From positions 1,364,001 to 1,428,000 of the forward strand of contig JAVHJL010000001.1 in assembly GCA_036971715.1 (NCBI GenBank): a stretch of 64,000 nt of DNA, read 5' to 3'. Of the stretch, positions 1 through 11,440 are shown one piece after another; within the stretch, counting starts at the first letter, position 1; every line of letters begins with the position of its first letter. The notes under the pieces were generated by a model that was given only the letters and a program-made list of their open reading frames with translations, was not told where the DNA came from and searched no databases. A program made the position numbers and the translations under genes. The stretch is from Arthrobotrys musiformis (lineage: Eukaryota > Ascomycota > Orbiliomycetes > Orbiliales > Orbiliaceae).

Positions 1-1157
1 TATTTATAGCAGTCCGGAAGAAGCTATCGGGTCATTTTCAGGGGCAGCTGTGTGCAGGATTCGCGATGGTGACGATGGTGTTTGGTTGATTGATTGATTG
101 ATAGGAAGAGGGAGAGGTGATAGTTGTGTGAGTCCAACTGTCTGTCTACTCGGCCCCGGATTTATCTGATAACCACAACCACAAACAACCACACATCAAC
201 CACATCCTCACTAACCACGCAGCATCCTATATCAATATTATATCACACGAACTATAACCATACCTCCCAGGGGTGTCTGTATAACAACCCATTCGCACTG
301 TCACTCTCAAAACCAAAGAAAGAAACCCCCCCAGGAAATTGCCGTCTGACTGGCTGGCTGGCTGGCTGGCCGGATGAGCCGTTGATAAGACGAGACTCCT
401 CCAGGCAGAATCCAAAAACACACATTCAGTCACATCGCAGTGCTCCCGTACATACATACAGACGCATACCGTATGCATGTGGGGGGCCAACTTCACCGGC
501 ACAATCCTCCTTCCAGGGGTTCCAGTTCTGATCCACCCACAAAAAAAAAAGTAAGACTCCATCGCCGTCCGTTCGTTCGGTTAGCAAAGGGGACCCACTA
601 CACTGGCACTGGCGGACGGACGTGGAACAGACCTTGCAATGTGCATTACCGTGTCCATCGTCTTATCAGAGCTGAGTATCAGTTTTTTGTTTCAATCTCG
701 CGGGAACGAAATGACTTAGGTAAGCCAGTATCAACGGTCAGTTTAATTACAAACTCCATGAAAAAGGAAGGAAATATACAATATCATATCAATCGCCGTA
801 TAATATAATTAACATAACATTGTAAAAAGTATATCTACTACAAATACATGTACACCAGTCTGCAATCTTGTAATGTAAATAAGTAAAAACTGCAAAATGC
901 AATAAAAAAACGTGGATATCATCATATCATGCTTCCAACCAGAGAGAAAAAAAAGGAAATAAAAAGTATGTATAGTGCCCTTCATGCATGCATTAATATT
1001 GCGCACGCATTGCTCGATCACAAAAAAAAGAAGACGCTAATATGCAAGGAAATCCAGACCTTCGCTGTCTCTACTTCCACCGTCTCTGCTTTTATCTCTA
1101 GTCTTGTCTGTCAGTAGTATAATCAAAAAAAATTTCGTCCGAATGGTAAAAAAAACA
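1..1157. other. Left-edge intergenic region
   Basis: I see no supportable coding gene here. Open frames are short, overlap on both strands and look like low-complexity shadows. The stretch contains a CTGG tetranucleotide run near 350, A-rich tracts (540-550, 1020-1035) and a Puf3-type octamer TGTAAATA on the plus strand at 874-881. The right part is presumably the 3' untranslated region of the minus-strand transporter that ends at 1158. The left part may belong to a gene outside the window. Confidence 0.5.
350..371. repeat. CTGG tetranucleotide microsatellite
   Basis: About five tandem copies of CTGG run through this stretch and end in a GGCC. It is a simple repeat in non-coding DNA, with no sign of a function. 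Confidence 0.6.
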
Positions 1158-3366
1158 TCAAGCACTCCCGATCAAAACATCCCTCGGCAATATCGCCGTC
1201 ACCGTCCCCGCGATCGCAAGGATACTGCTGAAAATAATCAAGACCCAGTCGAGTATAACCGTCCGTCGCGGCAGCTTCCCCGCAAAGATTCGGAGCCGGA
1301 AAACAATAGGCAAAATAATGCATATCAAAAAACACAGCGCCGAACCCATCAATGCCTTAATCGATCAAAATATCAGTTAGCAAACCCTCCTTAGCACATC
1401 ATAAAGACACCAATTGACGCAAATATATATATTTCTTTTTAATGAGGGTAGTACTTACCATAATTCTTTCAAATGACGGCACTAAAATCGCAATTGTGAT
1501 GAAAGAAAACACGCAGCCAACTCGTATCAACACGCTGTACAATGTATGAGTAAATTGTGATATCCCCGATCCCTCCTCGCCCGGTGCGAGAATTCGCTGG
1601 TCGAGCCCCAGCAGAACTTCAAATGTGCTGATGATAGGGCGTGCATTGAGCGGTGTTTTCGTGATCGGAATTGCTGCGATAAACGAAATCTGTTTTCAAA
1701 ATAACACAATTGTCAGAGCTTATTGCGCCACTATAACCATATGCACAATTCTGTGCATCATTATAAATCAATAGCATACCAATGCAATGGAGAGTTTCTT
1801 GTTCGTCTGCGGATTGAGGAGGATGTTCGACGTGACGATGTCTTTAACCGTGTCTCCGAAAAGCAGGTAGCCAACCACAGCCATGCTAAGATCCAGAAGG
1901 AACTAGTCGATACCGCCAAAATTAGCATACTTTCTAAACATCAGTATCATATAAGACGCCATACTCACAGTAAAGGTGTATGTGACTTTGATCGCCCTAT
2001 TAATAGGTATGACGCATTAGTACTGAAACTCTCATCAAAGATGATTATTATCCTCTCCAACATACTTTCCAAACTTGTAGGGGTGTCGCATGTCCCTGTA
2101 GATATTCGGGAAGACACTATGTCCTCCCCACGGACTGATCAGAATACCCAAACTATTCACCCAGTCAGCAATCCATCTATCCATATCTCGAATTCACAAT
2201 AAAGGTGGAAGTAATACCTCAACGGCACCTGCCCCCAGTGTTCAGGAAGAAGGTACGTCTTCGCCGGATGCAACAAACTGCCCGGCTCCTCCTGCGTCGT
2301 CAATCCACTGATAAAGATCATCCCCACAATACTAAACGTACAAACGATCCCCAAAATACTCGTCACGCTCAACAGCCTCAGTGGCAAGAAACACAACGGC
2401 GTAAGCACCAGTCCGCAGAATAACTTCCAAGTAAGAATCGACACCTCGGGCATCAGATCGTGCAGCGAGTCGGCGAAGAGAATAACCAATGCGACGCAAG
2501 CGGCCAGAAGTTCCAGGAAGAAGACGATACTGATGATGATCCGCCCCTTACGCCCGAATGCCGCCCATGCGAGGTCGCCGTAGGTTATCAGCGCGGGGTT
2601 GGAGTCCATGCACACGGCGATGATTTTGGCAGTATAAGCGGTGGATAACATGGAGAAAACCATGAATACTATGCCAATAATCCAGCCGGAGAGTCTGAAC
2701 CCAAGGGGTAGAGATAGTAAACCGATCCCAACCAGGGTGTTTATGGAATTGAATATCGTTTGATAGATCGTACTCTGGCCGACTGCAATGTTCACAAGGT
2801 GGGTTTTCCCATCTTCATCCGTAATCGATTCCTTCCTCACAAGCAGAGGTTCCGTTTCCATCCTGGAGGCCAGGCTGCCTTGTCGGGATATGAATAGATG
2901 ATTCGCATGATGTCCGTGGCCGTGGCCGTCGTGGAAACGGGTTCCGGGACTGGTACCATAGCTCAGAGCTCCCGGGTGGCGTACGGCAGCTGAGGATTCC
3001 TCCTGGGGTTCGTATTCTCCGATCTGTTCCTCTTCATCTTCGTAGCGTTCGGCCTCGTCGTCGGAGGGGAAACCGGCCCAGTTGCTGGGGCTTCTAGCGA
3101 GCTCTTGGAAGCCGACTGCTCTGATGTACGAGCGGGTGTAGTTTTCTATACTGTTCACGCCGCCGACGTCGTGGATGAGATGGTCTACGAAGGCCGGGGT
3201 GAAAGAGGATCTGTAAATAATAAAATTTCTTAGTTTTCGTCCTACAAATGAAATTTTGGGGAGGAGGAGGAGGAACTTACCGTCTCTGGCTACGGCCGCC
3301 CCAGGACCCTGGTTCGAGGTGACTGGGAGAGCCATTTTCAAAAACATCGTCGCCGTGCCCGCTCAT
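1158..3366 (-). CDS. AVT1: Vacuolar amino-acid transporter, AVT1-like
   Basis: Proton-coupled amino-acid transporter of the AAAP (Aa_trans) family, expected in the vacuolar membrane. I read seven exons: 3366-3281, 3210-2218, 2152-2066, 1996-1969, 1902-1780, 1689-1459 and 1355-1158. They join in frame to 581 residues. The start at 3366 (MSGHGDDVFENG) is chosen because only this frame is compatible with the first 70-bp intron; the ATG codons at 3347 and 3335 lie in a frame that runs into a stop after splicing. The acidic, Ser-rich cytosolic N-terminus of about 190 residues is typical of fungal AVT1. The first membrane helix region carries NTLVGIGLLSLP, and a later exon carries SPWGGHSVFPNIYRDM, both family hallmarks. 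About ten hydrophobic segments follow, to the C-terminus at 1158. Divergent from thymidylate synthase. Paralogues AVT3/4 are the main alternative. Confidence 0.9.
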
Positions 3367-5321
3367 CCTTTAACCAAGCAAAAAAAAAAAAAGATGCAAA
3401 AAAATATCCCCGGAATCTACGTCGTTATAAAAGCTGAAGAGGTAAGAATACGGGGAAAGTAGAAGAAAAGAAAAGAAAAAAGGCGGAAGGGAGAATAAGA
3501 ATAAGAAGCGGACTAAGAAGAGTTCTTCTGTTTTTTCGCCGATAAGAAACGATTTGTGTTATCTCGCCAAATGCAAATGCAAAACTGCGCGCCAATGCAC
3601 AGTGAAAACTCCCCGCGGGCTATCACCGGCTCATTAACGTAATTAACGGCTGTTGTTTGTTGGAGCTCCGTATTGTTATATTAGCGGTGGTGGCATGAGT
3701 AGTAGCAGCCCGACAGAATTTTCCACCGGAGCACTTAGGTAAGTAGGTAAGTACCTAAATAATGGAAAGAGGAGGGGGGCCGATAGGGAATATAAGGAAA
3801 CATGATCTGATAATAAGGAAGGATGAAGTCACTAAAGATCAGACTGAGATGCATCATCCTGCAGCCGAACCCATCGAGCCGGTGGGTCCAATGCAGCCTT
3901 CAGAAGCAGCCCATGACCAGCCGTCGAATCGGGAATGGTCGCTTGCATGCACCTTACTTACCTTACTTACTTACTGGCCGTGCTGCCCCACCCGCCTTCA
4001 CGATTTGATGGATAATAGCTAATGGTGATGTATAAGTCCCTTATCCAGATATCAATACCGATCTCTCTATCTGGTATTACGTACTCTTGGTGTATATACC
4101 TCAGCAATTAGCCAGGTTTAGGTGGTTAGTGGGTTATCTCTGGCCTAATAACCGGGCTATAGCCACTATCGATCTGACCCGAGTGTTAGTATTGGTATTG
4201 TGCGGTCGCGTGGGGTTGGAATCTGGACCCTTGGATTTGTAGCGAATTGCAACGCCCAACGCGGATACACAGTAACCATGTCATTATTGAATCAGTATAC
4301 GACTCTGATTATACAGGACGGGGGCTGTTTATTTGCTAATTAATATAAGCTTATATACCAAATATTCCCAAGGTCGGATACAATGCCAGGTACACGAGCT
4401 GTCCCGGAACATCTCTTATCCAGCACATAAATATAACTAGTTGGAACTCACATTCGCAACATTGAAGGGAAACCGGGATATGCTCCCCTCAAGGTGATCG
4501 AGTACTTGGATATTAGATTCATTTATTTCACCCAAGGGAGCCGATGGCGACAAGTATCTGTAAGTGCCCAGTAACATGCACTGTCTAGGGAAGCCCAAGA
4601 AAGGTTAAACACATCGAATGAACTTGATTGTAATATTGACTTTCTACCTTTTAACACTGAAATTGCAAGCTCGGTTCCAAATTTCTTTTTTTGAAAAAAC
4701 AGGCCTGCCAGTAATCTCTCAGACGATATCTAAATGATAGACCTTTGCAATTGGGGAGGGGTTACAGCTACCACGGATCCGCTTGCGTTAATTAAGTACT
4801 TAGTATGTACCTATATGTGTATAACCAACCAACTGCCAGCAGCGTCTGGGCTGCGCATAGCTCTGTTGATTCCTCCAATATATTGATCATCTGTATATCT
4901 GAACAGTATTGACAATAGTCGGTTTTTAACGAACGGCAAGTGCCCCGCATGCTGTAATAGGACGCATGTATTTTGAATCAAATCTCTCTTACCGCAAACT
5001 AAAAATTGGTACGACAAAGGGTAACGGCAATAATAGCTTGGAGCCATCAATATTCCCACATTAACATAGCATTGTAGGCCGACTCGGCTCTAGTCCAGAT
5101 CTAGACGTCGACAAGGATGGGAACGTTGTAAAATTGACGCTGTTGTGTTGGACCGCGTCGTCGCGTATTGTGTGATTGAATGCGTAAACTTCGACCGACA
5201 CAAAAGCTCGTAGCTTCCTCTCCAGCTTCACTGACCAACCACCAAGCTAAATATTCCAACCCAACCTGCAGCCTACAACAGAGACACAAATACCTTCATA
5301 TCCTCAAGCATTCGAGTTAAA
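3367..5321. other. Divergent promoter region, AVT1 / thymidylate synthase
   Basis: About 2 kb between two divergently transcribed genes. I see no coding gene. It contains A-rich and GA-rich DNA next to AVT1, short TTAC/AAGT repeats (3725-3765 and 3950-3975), and AT-rich stretches with AGTACT palindromes near 4795-4815. Promoters for both genes must lie here. Confidence 0.5.
5154..5165. promoter_or_regulatory. Paired CGCGT cores upstream of thymidylate synthase
   Basis: Two overlapping CGCGT-type cores (CGCGTCGTCGCG) lie about 160 bp upstream of the thymidylate synthase start. In yeasts this gene is an MBF target through ACGCGT (MCB) boxes. The sites here match only the core, not the full ACGCGT, so assignment as G1/S elements is an inference. 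Confidence 0.25.
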
Positions 5322-6398
5322 ATGGAAGCTTCCACAGGAGCGACTTATTCGATTGCCGAAAAGACCAGTGGCGCCGATTCCGACCCCTCATCCACCCGCC
5401 ACGAGGAGTACCAGTATCTCGACCTCATCCAGTACATCCTCGACCATGGCGAACACAGGCCGGATAGGTACCTGCCACCCCCATTCGTATGCTTCCTACA
5501 TAATGGAATAGATGCTAACTTATAGTCGTGTATTTACAGAACCGGCACGGGCACCATCTCCGTCTTCGCCCCTCCACCGCTGAAGTTCTCTCTCAAGGAC
5601 GACACCTTCCCCCTCCTCACCACAAAACGTGTCCACCTCCGCGCTATAATCCACGAACTCCTGTGGTTCGTCTCCGGAAACACCTCCAATGCTCCACTAC
5701 AAGCGAACGGCGTCAAAATCTGGGACGGAAACGGATCTCGTGCCTACCTTGACTCCATCGGTCTAACCGAACGGCCCGAGGGCGATCTCGGCCCCGTATA
5801 CGGCTTCCAATGGCGTCACTTTGGAGCCGAGTACAAGGGCGCCGATGCAGACTACACCGGTCAGGGTGTCGACCAACTCGCCGAAGTCATCCACAAGCTG
5901 AAGCACAACCCTTACGATAGACGAATAATCATCAGCGCGTGGAATGTCGCAGATCTTAAGCTCATGGCACTCCCACCCTGCCACATGTTCGCTCAATTCT
6001 ACGTCTCGTTCCCGAAAACCACCAGCGCACCCGTGTGCGGCCCCGACGGCTGTGAGGATTTGGGTCCACTTCCCCAACTGCATTGCCAGCTTTACCAGAG
6101 GTCTTGCGATATGGGGCTCGGTGTTCCGTTTAACATTGCCAGTTACGCCCTTCTGACGAAAATGATTGCCCACGCTGCCGGTCTGGAACCTGGTACTTTT
6201 ACTCACGTTATGGGGGATGCACATGTCTATAAAGACCACATCGAGCCGCTGAAGAAGCAGTTAAGTAGAGAGCCGAGGAAGTTTCCCAAGATGAAGATCG
6301 TAAGGGACGTGCCCGATATCGACAGCTTTAAATTTGAAGACTTCGAATTGTCGGAGTACGAGCCATGGCCTGGTATTGCTATGCAGATGTCTGTCTAG
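5322..6398 (+). CDS. CDC21: Thymidylate synthase
   Basis: Converts dUMP to dTMP using methylene-tetrahydrofolate; essential for DNA synthesis. Two exons, 5322-5467 and 5540-6398, joined across a 72-bp intron (GTACCT...TTACAG), give 334 residues. Family hallmarks are present: FPLLTTKRV, ELLWFVSGNT, GPVYGFQWRHFGAEY, DRRIIISAWN and the catalytic cysteine in LPPCHMFAQF (Cys196). Downstream are QLYQRSCDMGLGVPFNIASYA and THVMGDAHVYKDHI. A short insertion of about 20 residues after the catalytic strand (APVCGPDGCED) is of the kind seen in fungal enzymes. It is convergent with MSS1; only 190 bp separate the two stop codons, so the 3' ends probably overlap. Confidence 0.97.
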
Positions 6399-6588
6399 AC
6401 TATTCACAAAAATAGAAGGATATGAAAAGAGAATATCGAAGCTGGCTTCTTGTTCAACACAGAGTATACGGATTGGCATTCAATTGGCATTGGTTCAGGT
6501 TGCATAGCTTTCGGAGCGGGTATAGATCTATCATTATAATATTACATATATATATTACACACTGTATTTAACATATTACGATTAACCA

Positions 6589-8487
6589 TCATTTCCCTAC
6601 ACAGAATCTAGTTTGAGGCATGGTTAGAAATACGTGAAAAGAGAAAGGCGGGATGCGGGACTTACTTCTCGAAAACGACCCCGAGGACTTCGTCAACTGT
6701 GCTCGCACCCTCCCCTTTACCCATGATCCGGGACATGCAGCCCGCCGCCCTCCTCAGGATCTCTGCCTTGAGGACTATGTCGATATCTTCATCGATCTCG
6801 CCGGCCACCCCGGAGCCATCCTCCAACCCGGATAGAAATTCGCCCAGGTATCTATAGCACTCCTCGACGAGTACCCTTTGTCTAGAACTGGCACCGATAG
6901 CCTCGCCCCACATGGTTTTCGGAGCCCCTTCTAGCCCATCTTCCACACTCGTCATATCACTGAATGTGCTTGTCAATGCACCCATCAACTGCTGGATCGT
7001 TGGCTCGTACCCTTCTCCGGTGCAGGATATCCCCACCACCTTCCCATCCTTTAACCCCGGAAGTCCCTGCCTGACTAGTTTAAAGACCCTCTCCAATCCC
7101 TCCGGATTCTTCAATTTATCAATCTTATTAACTGCCACAACGACCTCCTTCCCGTTTCTTAAAGCCGCTTCCGTAACTTCCACCGCCTCCTCCAGCGAAG
7201 GATGCCCTACTTCAATCCCGACCTTATCATCCACATCCTCAACAGACACCACCAAAACAACCACATCAGCCCCCTCCACCCTCTTCCTAGCCCTCCTCAT
7301 CCCCTCAACCTCAATCTCATCAATATCCCCGCCAGCAAACACCCCATTCCTAAACCCCGCCGTATCCCCCAGCACAACCATCCACCCTGCCATATCAACC
7401 GAAACATCAACCACATCCCTCGTCGTCCCCGCCTTAGCACTAACGATCGCTGCCTCCCTCCTCACGATCCTATTCAACAAACTACTCTTCCCCACATTCG
7501 GCGGCCCAATAAGCGCCATATTGATCCCATTCCTCAATAGCTCACCTTTAACCGCGTTGGAGAGGTATCCATCCATCTGTTTCCTCAAAGTTTTAATTTC
7601 ATCTTTAACATTTGCGAGTAATACCGCCGGTGACTCCTCGAACTGCTGGTCTTCCGAGAAGTCGATTAGTGCTTCTAGTTCCCCCCTGGCGGAGAGGAGG
7701 GATTTATGCCAGGTGTTATATGTTAAGGAAAGGGTATCCGCCCCACTCGTTGTGGTTTGAACGCTTAATTTTCTCTGAGACTCCGTTTCCGCGGAGAGGA
7801 GGTCGGATAGGGCTTCTATTTGGGGTAAGGAGAGACGGGAGTTGTAGAATGCTCTGCGTGTGAACTCCCCGGGTTCTGCGGGGAGGATGGTTTGGTGACC
7901 GCTGTTGTTGGATGGTCTGGGGGAACATTTTGGTAATGCTGATAAGATGGATTTTAGAACTGCTGGTCCGCCGTGGAGGTGTAATTCTAGTATATCCTCC
8001 CCGGTGAAAGAATTCGGGCCGGGGAAGTAGAGGAGGAGAGCTGAGGGGTCCAGGACTTCGGATGTTATTGGGTGGAGGAGGGTGCGTAGGGTTGCAGTCC
8101 GAGGTTTCGGGAGGGGTTTGGAGGGGCAGAGGGTTTGGTATATCTATAGAATCAATTAAGAAAGGGGTACCAGATGATATGTAACCTTCATGTATGAGAG
8201 ATATAACTTACGTGTGTGCATAGGGAACCGGTTATTCGGACGACAGCGATGGCGGACTTGCCAGGGGGTGTGGAAAGAGCGTAGACGGTGCGATTAGCCC
8301 CACCGCCATACTCATAGAAGTCCTCTCTTGCATCCGACGTATACGCGCAGGTTCTAATGATACTTCCCCGCCGCATAGAGGGGGTCATCGGGGAGCGTGG
8401 AAGACAATATGCATATTGGCTTCGAGCCTGGGGGAGACTAGCCTGCCTCAGGCTGTTTCCTAGTCTTAGTAATTGTAGAGGCCTCAT
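6589..8487 (-). CDS. MSS1: Mitochondrial tRNA modification GTPase (MnmE/TrmE, GTPBP3)
   Basis: With MTO1 it installs the taurino- or carboxymethylaminomethyl group on U34 of mitochondrial tRNAs. Three exons: 8487-8212, 8143-6666 and 6607-6589, giving 590 residues. The N-terminus (MRPLQLLRLGNSLRQ, Arg-rich, no acidic residues) looks like a mitochondrial presequence. The TrmE folate-binding domain follows (TPPGKSAIAVVRITG, FTGEDILELHLHGGPAV, EPGEFTRRAFYNSRL). The G domain shows GPPNVGKS (residues 305-312), GTTRD (331-335), DTAG (352-355) and NKID. A naive reading stops at VVFEK, but that stop lies inside a GTAAGT donor. A 58-bp intron then joins to a 19-nt last exon, and the protein ends in FCVGK, the CxGK motif whose cysteine is essential in MnmE. 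Confidence 0.95.
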
Positions 8488-8813
8488 CGACTATGTTTCA
8501 ATATATACACTCCAAGTATATCCCCGTATTTCTAAGAGAAGGCTCCTAGATATATTCAAACCCCTTGCGTATGCATCTTGGGTCCTCGATATCGGTTAGT
8601 TGTTCAGGAAAGGATTTATGCGTTGTGGTGTGGTATTTTTTCCCCAAGGCCGCGATTTGAGTTCAAATTGACGCGCGACGAGCAAATGTTCAATTGCGAC
8701 TTATTCTCCATCGTCATCGCCACTTCTTCTACACCCAACATCACCAGCTTCAACGACAAGACGACAGCTGATATAACACACCCCGGTTGGCGATACAGTG
8801 AAGGGAAATAACA
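8488..8813. other. Divergent promoter, MSS1 / SF3B4
   Basis: A 326-bp bidirectional intergenic region between divergent housekeeping genes. No coding gene or distinct element is visible. Confidence 0.5.
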
Positions 8814-10133
8814 ATGGCAAACAAGCATTGGGAACAAGATAAAGATGCCGTAAGTAACCCCCAACCATCTTCGAAAAAGCTCTCGAAGCTCATCCATCCA
8901 TACAGGCGCATTACTCACACACCCTTCTCATAGACCGTCTACATCGGTAACCTCGACGAGCGCGTAACCGACGCCCTAGTATGGGAACTCATGCTCCAAG
9001 CCGGCCGAATCTCCAATGTCCACCTACCGAAAGATCGCGTGACCCAAACCCACCAAGGCTTCGGTTTCGTCGAATTCGTATCCGAGGAAGATGCAGAATA
9101 CGCGGCGAGGATAATGAACCAAATCCGGCTGTACGGGAAACCGATCAGAGTCAACAAAGCTTCGGCGGATAAGCAGAAGACTGTTGAAGTTGGTGCCGAG
9201 CTGTTTATTGGGAATTTGGACTCTATGGTGGATGAGAAGACGCTTTATGATACGTTTATGACTTTTGGAACGATTACTGCGCCACCGAAGGTGTGTACTT
9301 TTTCCATTCTTACTGGGTTTTTTTTCTTGGGTAGAGCGATGCTGATGGGGTGTTAGATTGCACGCGATGAGACGGGAATATCGCGCGGTTTCGGTTTCGT
9401 TCAATTCGACAATTTCGAGTCTTCGGATAAGGCGATTGATGCCATGCAGGGTCAATATTTGATGAACAAGGAGATATCGGTGTCGTACGCTTTCAAGAAG
9501 GATGGCAAGGGAGAGAGGCACGGTGACCAGGCGGAACGTCTATTGGCATCGCAAGCCCGCAAGAACAACGTCCAAGTACAGGTGCAGGCATTACCACCGG
9601 CGCTTTTGGGACAGCAGCCCACAGCTCCACCTACACAACAGCCTACCCAAGCCGCGGCACAACCACAAGTACCCCACGGCGCACCACCTCCTCAAACAGC
9701 CGCCCAGGGATACCAGCAACAGCAGCAACAGATGCCACCGGTTCAACAACCCCACCAAGGATACCCAACTCAACCACCCACCGGTTACCCACCGCAAGGC
9801 TATGCCGCACAACCGCCTTACCAGAATCCACAAGGTGGATACAGACCACCACCTCCATCGGCTGCTCCACCGGTCGCTGGCCATGGACTACCCTCTCGGC
9901 CACCCCCACCGATGGGATTTGGAGGACAGCCTGGATATGGTGCGCCGGCACAGCCTCCTCCAGCTGGATTTGGCGGCGCATACCCACCCGCTGGGTTTAA
10001 CGCTGCATCCATGGGGAGAGGAGCTGTACCCTATGGTGTCCCGCCTCCGGGGGCTCCACCAATGTACCAACAAAACCCTGCGCAATATGGAAATGTACCA
10101 CCCCCACCGGCGGGATTTAATCAGAGGAGATAA
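8814..10133 (+). CDS. HSH49: Splicing factor 3B subunit 4 (SAP49/Hsh49)
   Basis: U2 snRNP protein that binds pre-mRNA near the branch site and contacts SF3B2. Three exons: 8814-8849, 8934-9290 and 9357-10133, giving 389 residues. Two RRM domains are clear. RRM1 is at about residues 13-91 (TVYIGNLDERV as RNP2, GFGFVEF as RNP1). RRM2 is at about 100-180 (AELFIGNLD as RNP2, GFGFVQF as RNP1). The C-terminal half (about 205-389) is Pro/Gln/Gly-rich (PPPPMGFGG, GYPPQGY), as in human SF3B4, and serves low-affinity protein contacts. The 12-residue first exon reads MANKHWEQDKDA, close to the conserved start of the family. Length is between the fission yeast and human proteins. Confidence 0.95.
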
Positions 10134-10447
10134 GAATGAAATCATCATTGTGGTTTGGTTAGACGCTGGTGGATTTTATTTACAAGACTGCATCGAATGG
10201 CTTTTTTTTGTTAAAAGGGGGGCGTTAAGGGGGTTATGAATTGTATAGTAGGTTTGGATATTTCTTTTTATTTATGTGGAATATACATTGCGACTCCGAG
10301 GTCCCATTTTTTTGCTAAATTGATACCATCATTTATCACCTATCACCTATATTTCATTGCTATAATATAATCACGCCGGGCCATGTAAGGCGAGAGCGGG
10401 AGCTAGTTGAGGGATAACGCGGTGGTCATCTAACGTGGATATCGAAA
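10134..10447. other. Intergenic region downstream of HSH49
   Basis: About 310 bp with T-rich 3'-UTR-like DNA and a short AT-rich spacer. Nothing else is recognisable. Confidence 0.4.
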
Positions 10448-11440
10448 ATGGACGGATCTACGAGCTTATACGTGGGAATTGAGAAACTAATGAAGCAGCC
10501 GGAAGATATCTCCCCAACGAGATCACGAAATCCGACTTACACCTATCAAACGGTTTGTTTGAAACCAAAGATGTCGGCATCACCGTCTCGTACTTTTGTT
10601 CCGGGACACTTGATATACGACGGACCGTCGCCCTATATGAACCCGAGGGGTACACAGACGCCGGGGAGGACAACGGTTCGGAGGGGGGAGGGTCAGACTA
10701 GGAGGTCTGGGGGTGTCCATTCGCCTCCATCGAGGCCTGTCGGAGGTGTCTTCTCGTTGGAACCCCCAACTGTGGCCGGGCCGAGTTCATGGATGCAAGC
10801 GCCGGCCTCCCCTGGTATAACATCCAGACACGAAAACACCATCCATCAGGAACCAGCTTCAACCTTGGAGAATATACCAAACCCGCCTCCAAACGAGAAC
10901 ACGAAACCCAACAATCCCAAGAAACCAAAGAAACCGAAGTCAAAAGGGAAGCAGAAACAAAAAGAACATCCCCAGAAAAGCACTCCCAAAAGACTCCTCT
11001 CCTCCATCCTCTCCTACCTCCCCCGCATCTTCTTCTGCTGCATCTCCACCCGACCAAAGTACACCAAAATCCAACATCTAGTAGTCCCAACCCAACAAAT
11101 CTGCGTCGATTCCAGAGCTCTACGATTTCTCCAATCGCTCACACGACAGGATTTCCTTCTGTTAAGCTACATCGTTCAAGAGGTATTCACGGACGACGGG
11201 GTGAAGGTATTAGGACGGATATCAGAGTATGATGGGTTAATCGAAAGTGCTTTGAGGGGACAGATTAGGACTACGAGGAGGCCGTGGACGTCGAGTGAGA
11301 GGGAGGGGTATGTGGAGCATACTGCGGGGTTGTATGCTAGATTGCTCAGGAGGCTGGGGGTGTATGAGAAGGCGCCGATGTGTGAGAAGACTTATGGGAG
11401 GAGGTTTGAGCGGGAGGAGAGGAGACGGTCGTGGCTGTGA
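10448..11440 (+). CDS. Hypothetical protein A, basic low-complexity N-half and conserved-looking C-terminal module
   Basis: Single open frame of 330 residues with no recognised domain. Residues 1-130 are Ser/Pro/Arg-rich and probably disordered. Residues 140-180 form a Lys/Pro-rich basic tract (PKKPKKPKSKGKQKQKEH). From about 185 on, the composition becomes folded-protein-like, with a hydrophobic segment and a CC pair (LSYLPRIFFCC), then helices around RALRFLQSLTRQDFLLLSY and LYARLLRRLGVYEKAP, and a basic C-terminus. The C-terminal 140 residues show weak resemblance to the protein encoded at 32694-33500: RFL..L spacing, then LYA.L.R. It could be a lineage-specific protein. Codon use looks normal. 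Gene reality is likely because the ATG-initiated frame is long, but function is unknown. Confidence 0.65.
   Translation: MDGSTSLYVGIEKLMKQPEDISPTRSRNPTYTYQTVCLKPKMSASPSRTFVPGHLIYDGPSPYMNPRGTQTPGRTTVRRGEGQTRRSGGVHSPPSRPVGGVFSLEPPTVAGPSSWMQAPASPGITSRHENTIHQEPASTLENIPNPPPNENTKPNNPKKPKKPKSKGKQKQKEHPQKSTPKRLLSSILSYLPRIFFCCISTRPKYTKIQHLVVPTQQICVDSRALRFLQSLTRQDFLLLSYIVQEVFTDDGVKVLGRISEYDGLIESALRGQIRTTRRPWTSSEREGYVEHTAGLYARLLRRLGVYEKAPMCEKTYGRRFEREERRRSWL

Noticed and set aside
6912..7760. Long plus-strand open frame (282 codons)
   Set aside because: It is antisense to MSS1, Ser/Thr/Pro-rich by composition only, while the minus strand encodes a clear TrmE GTPase.
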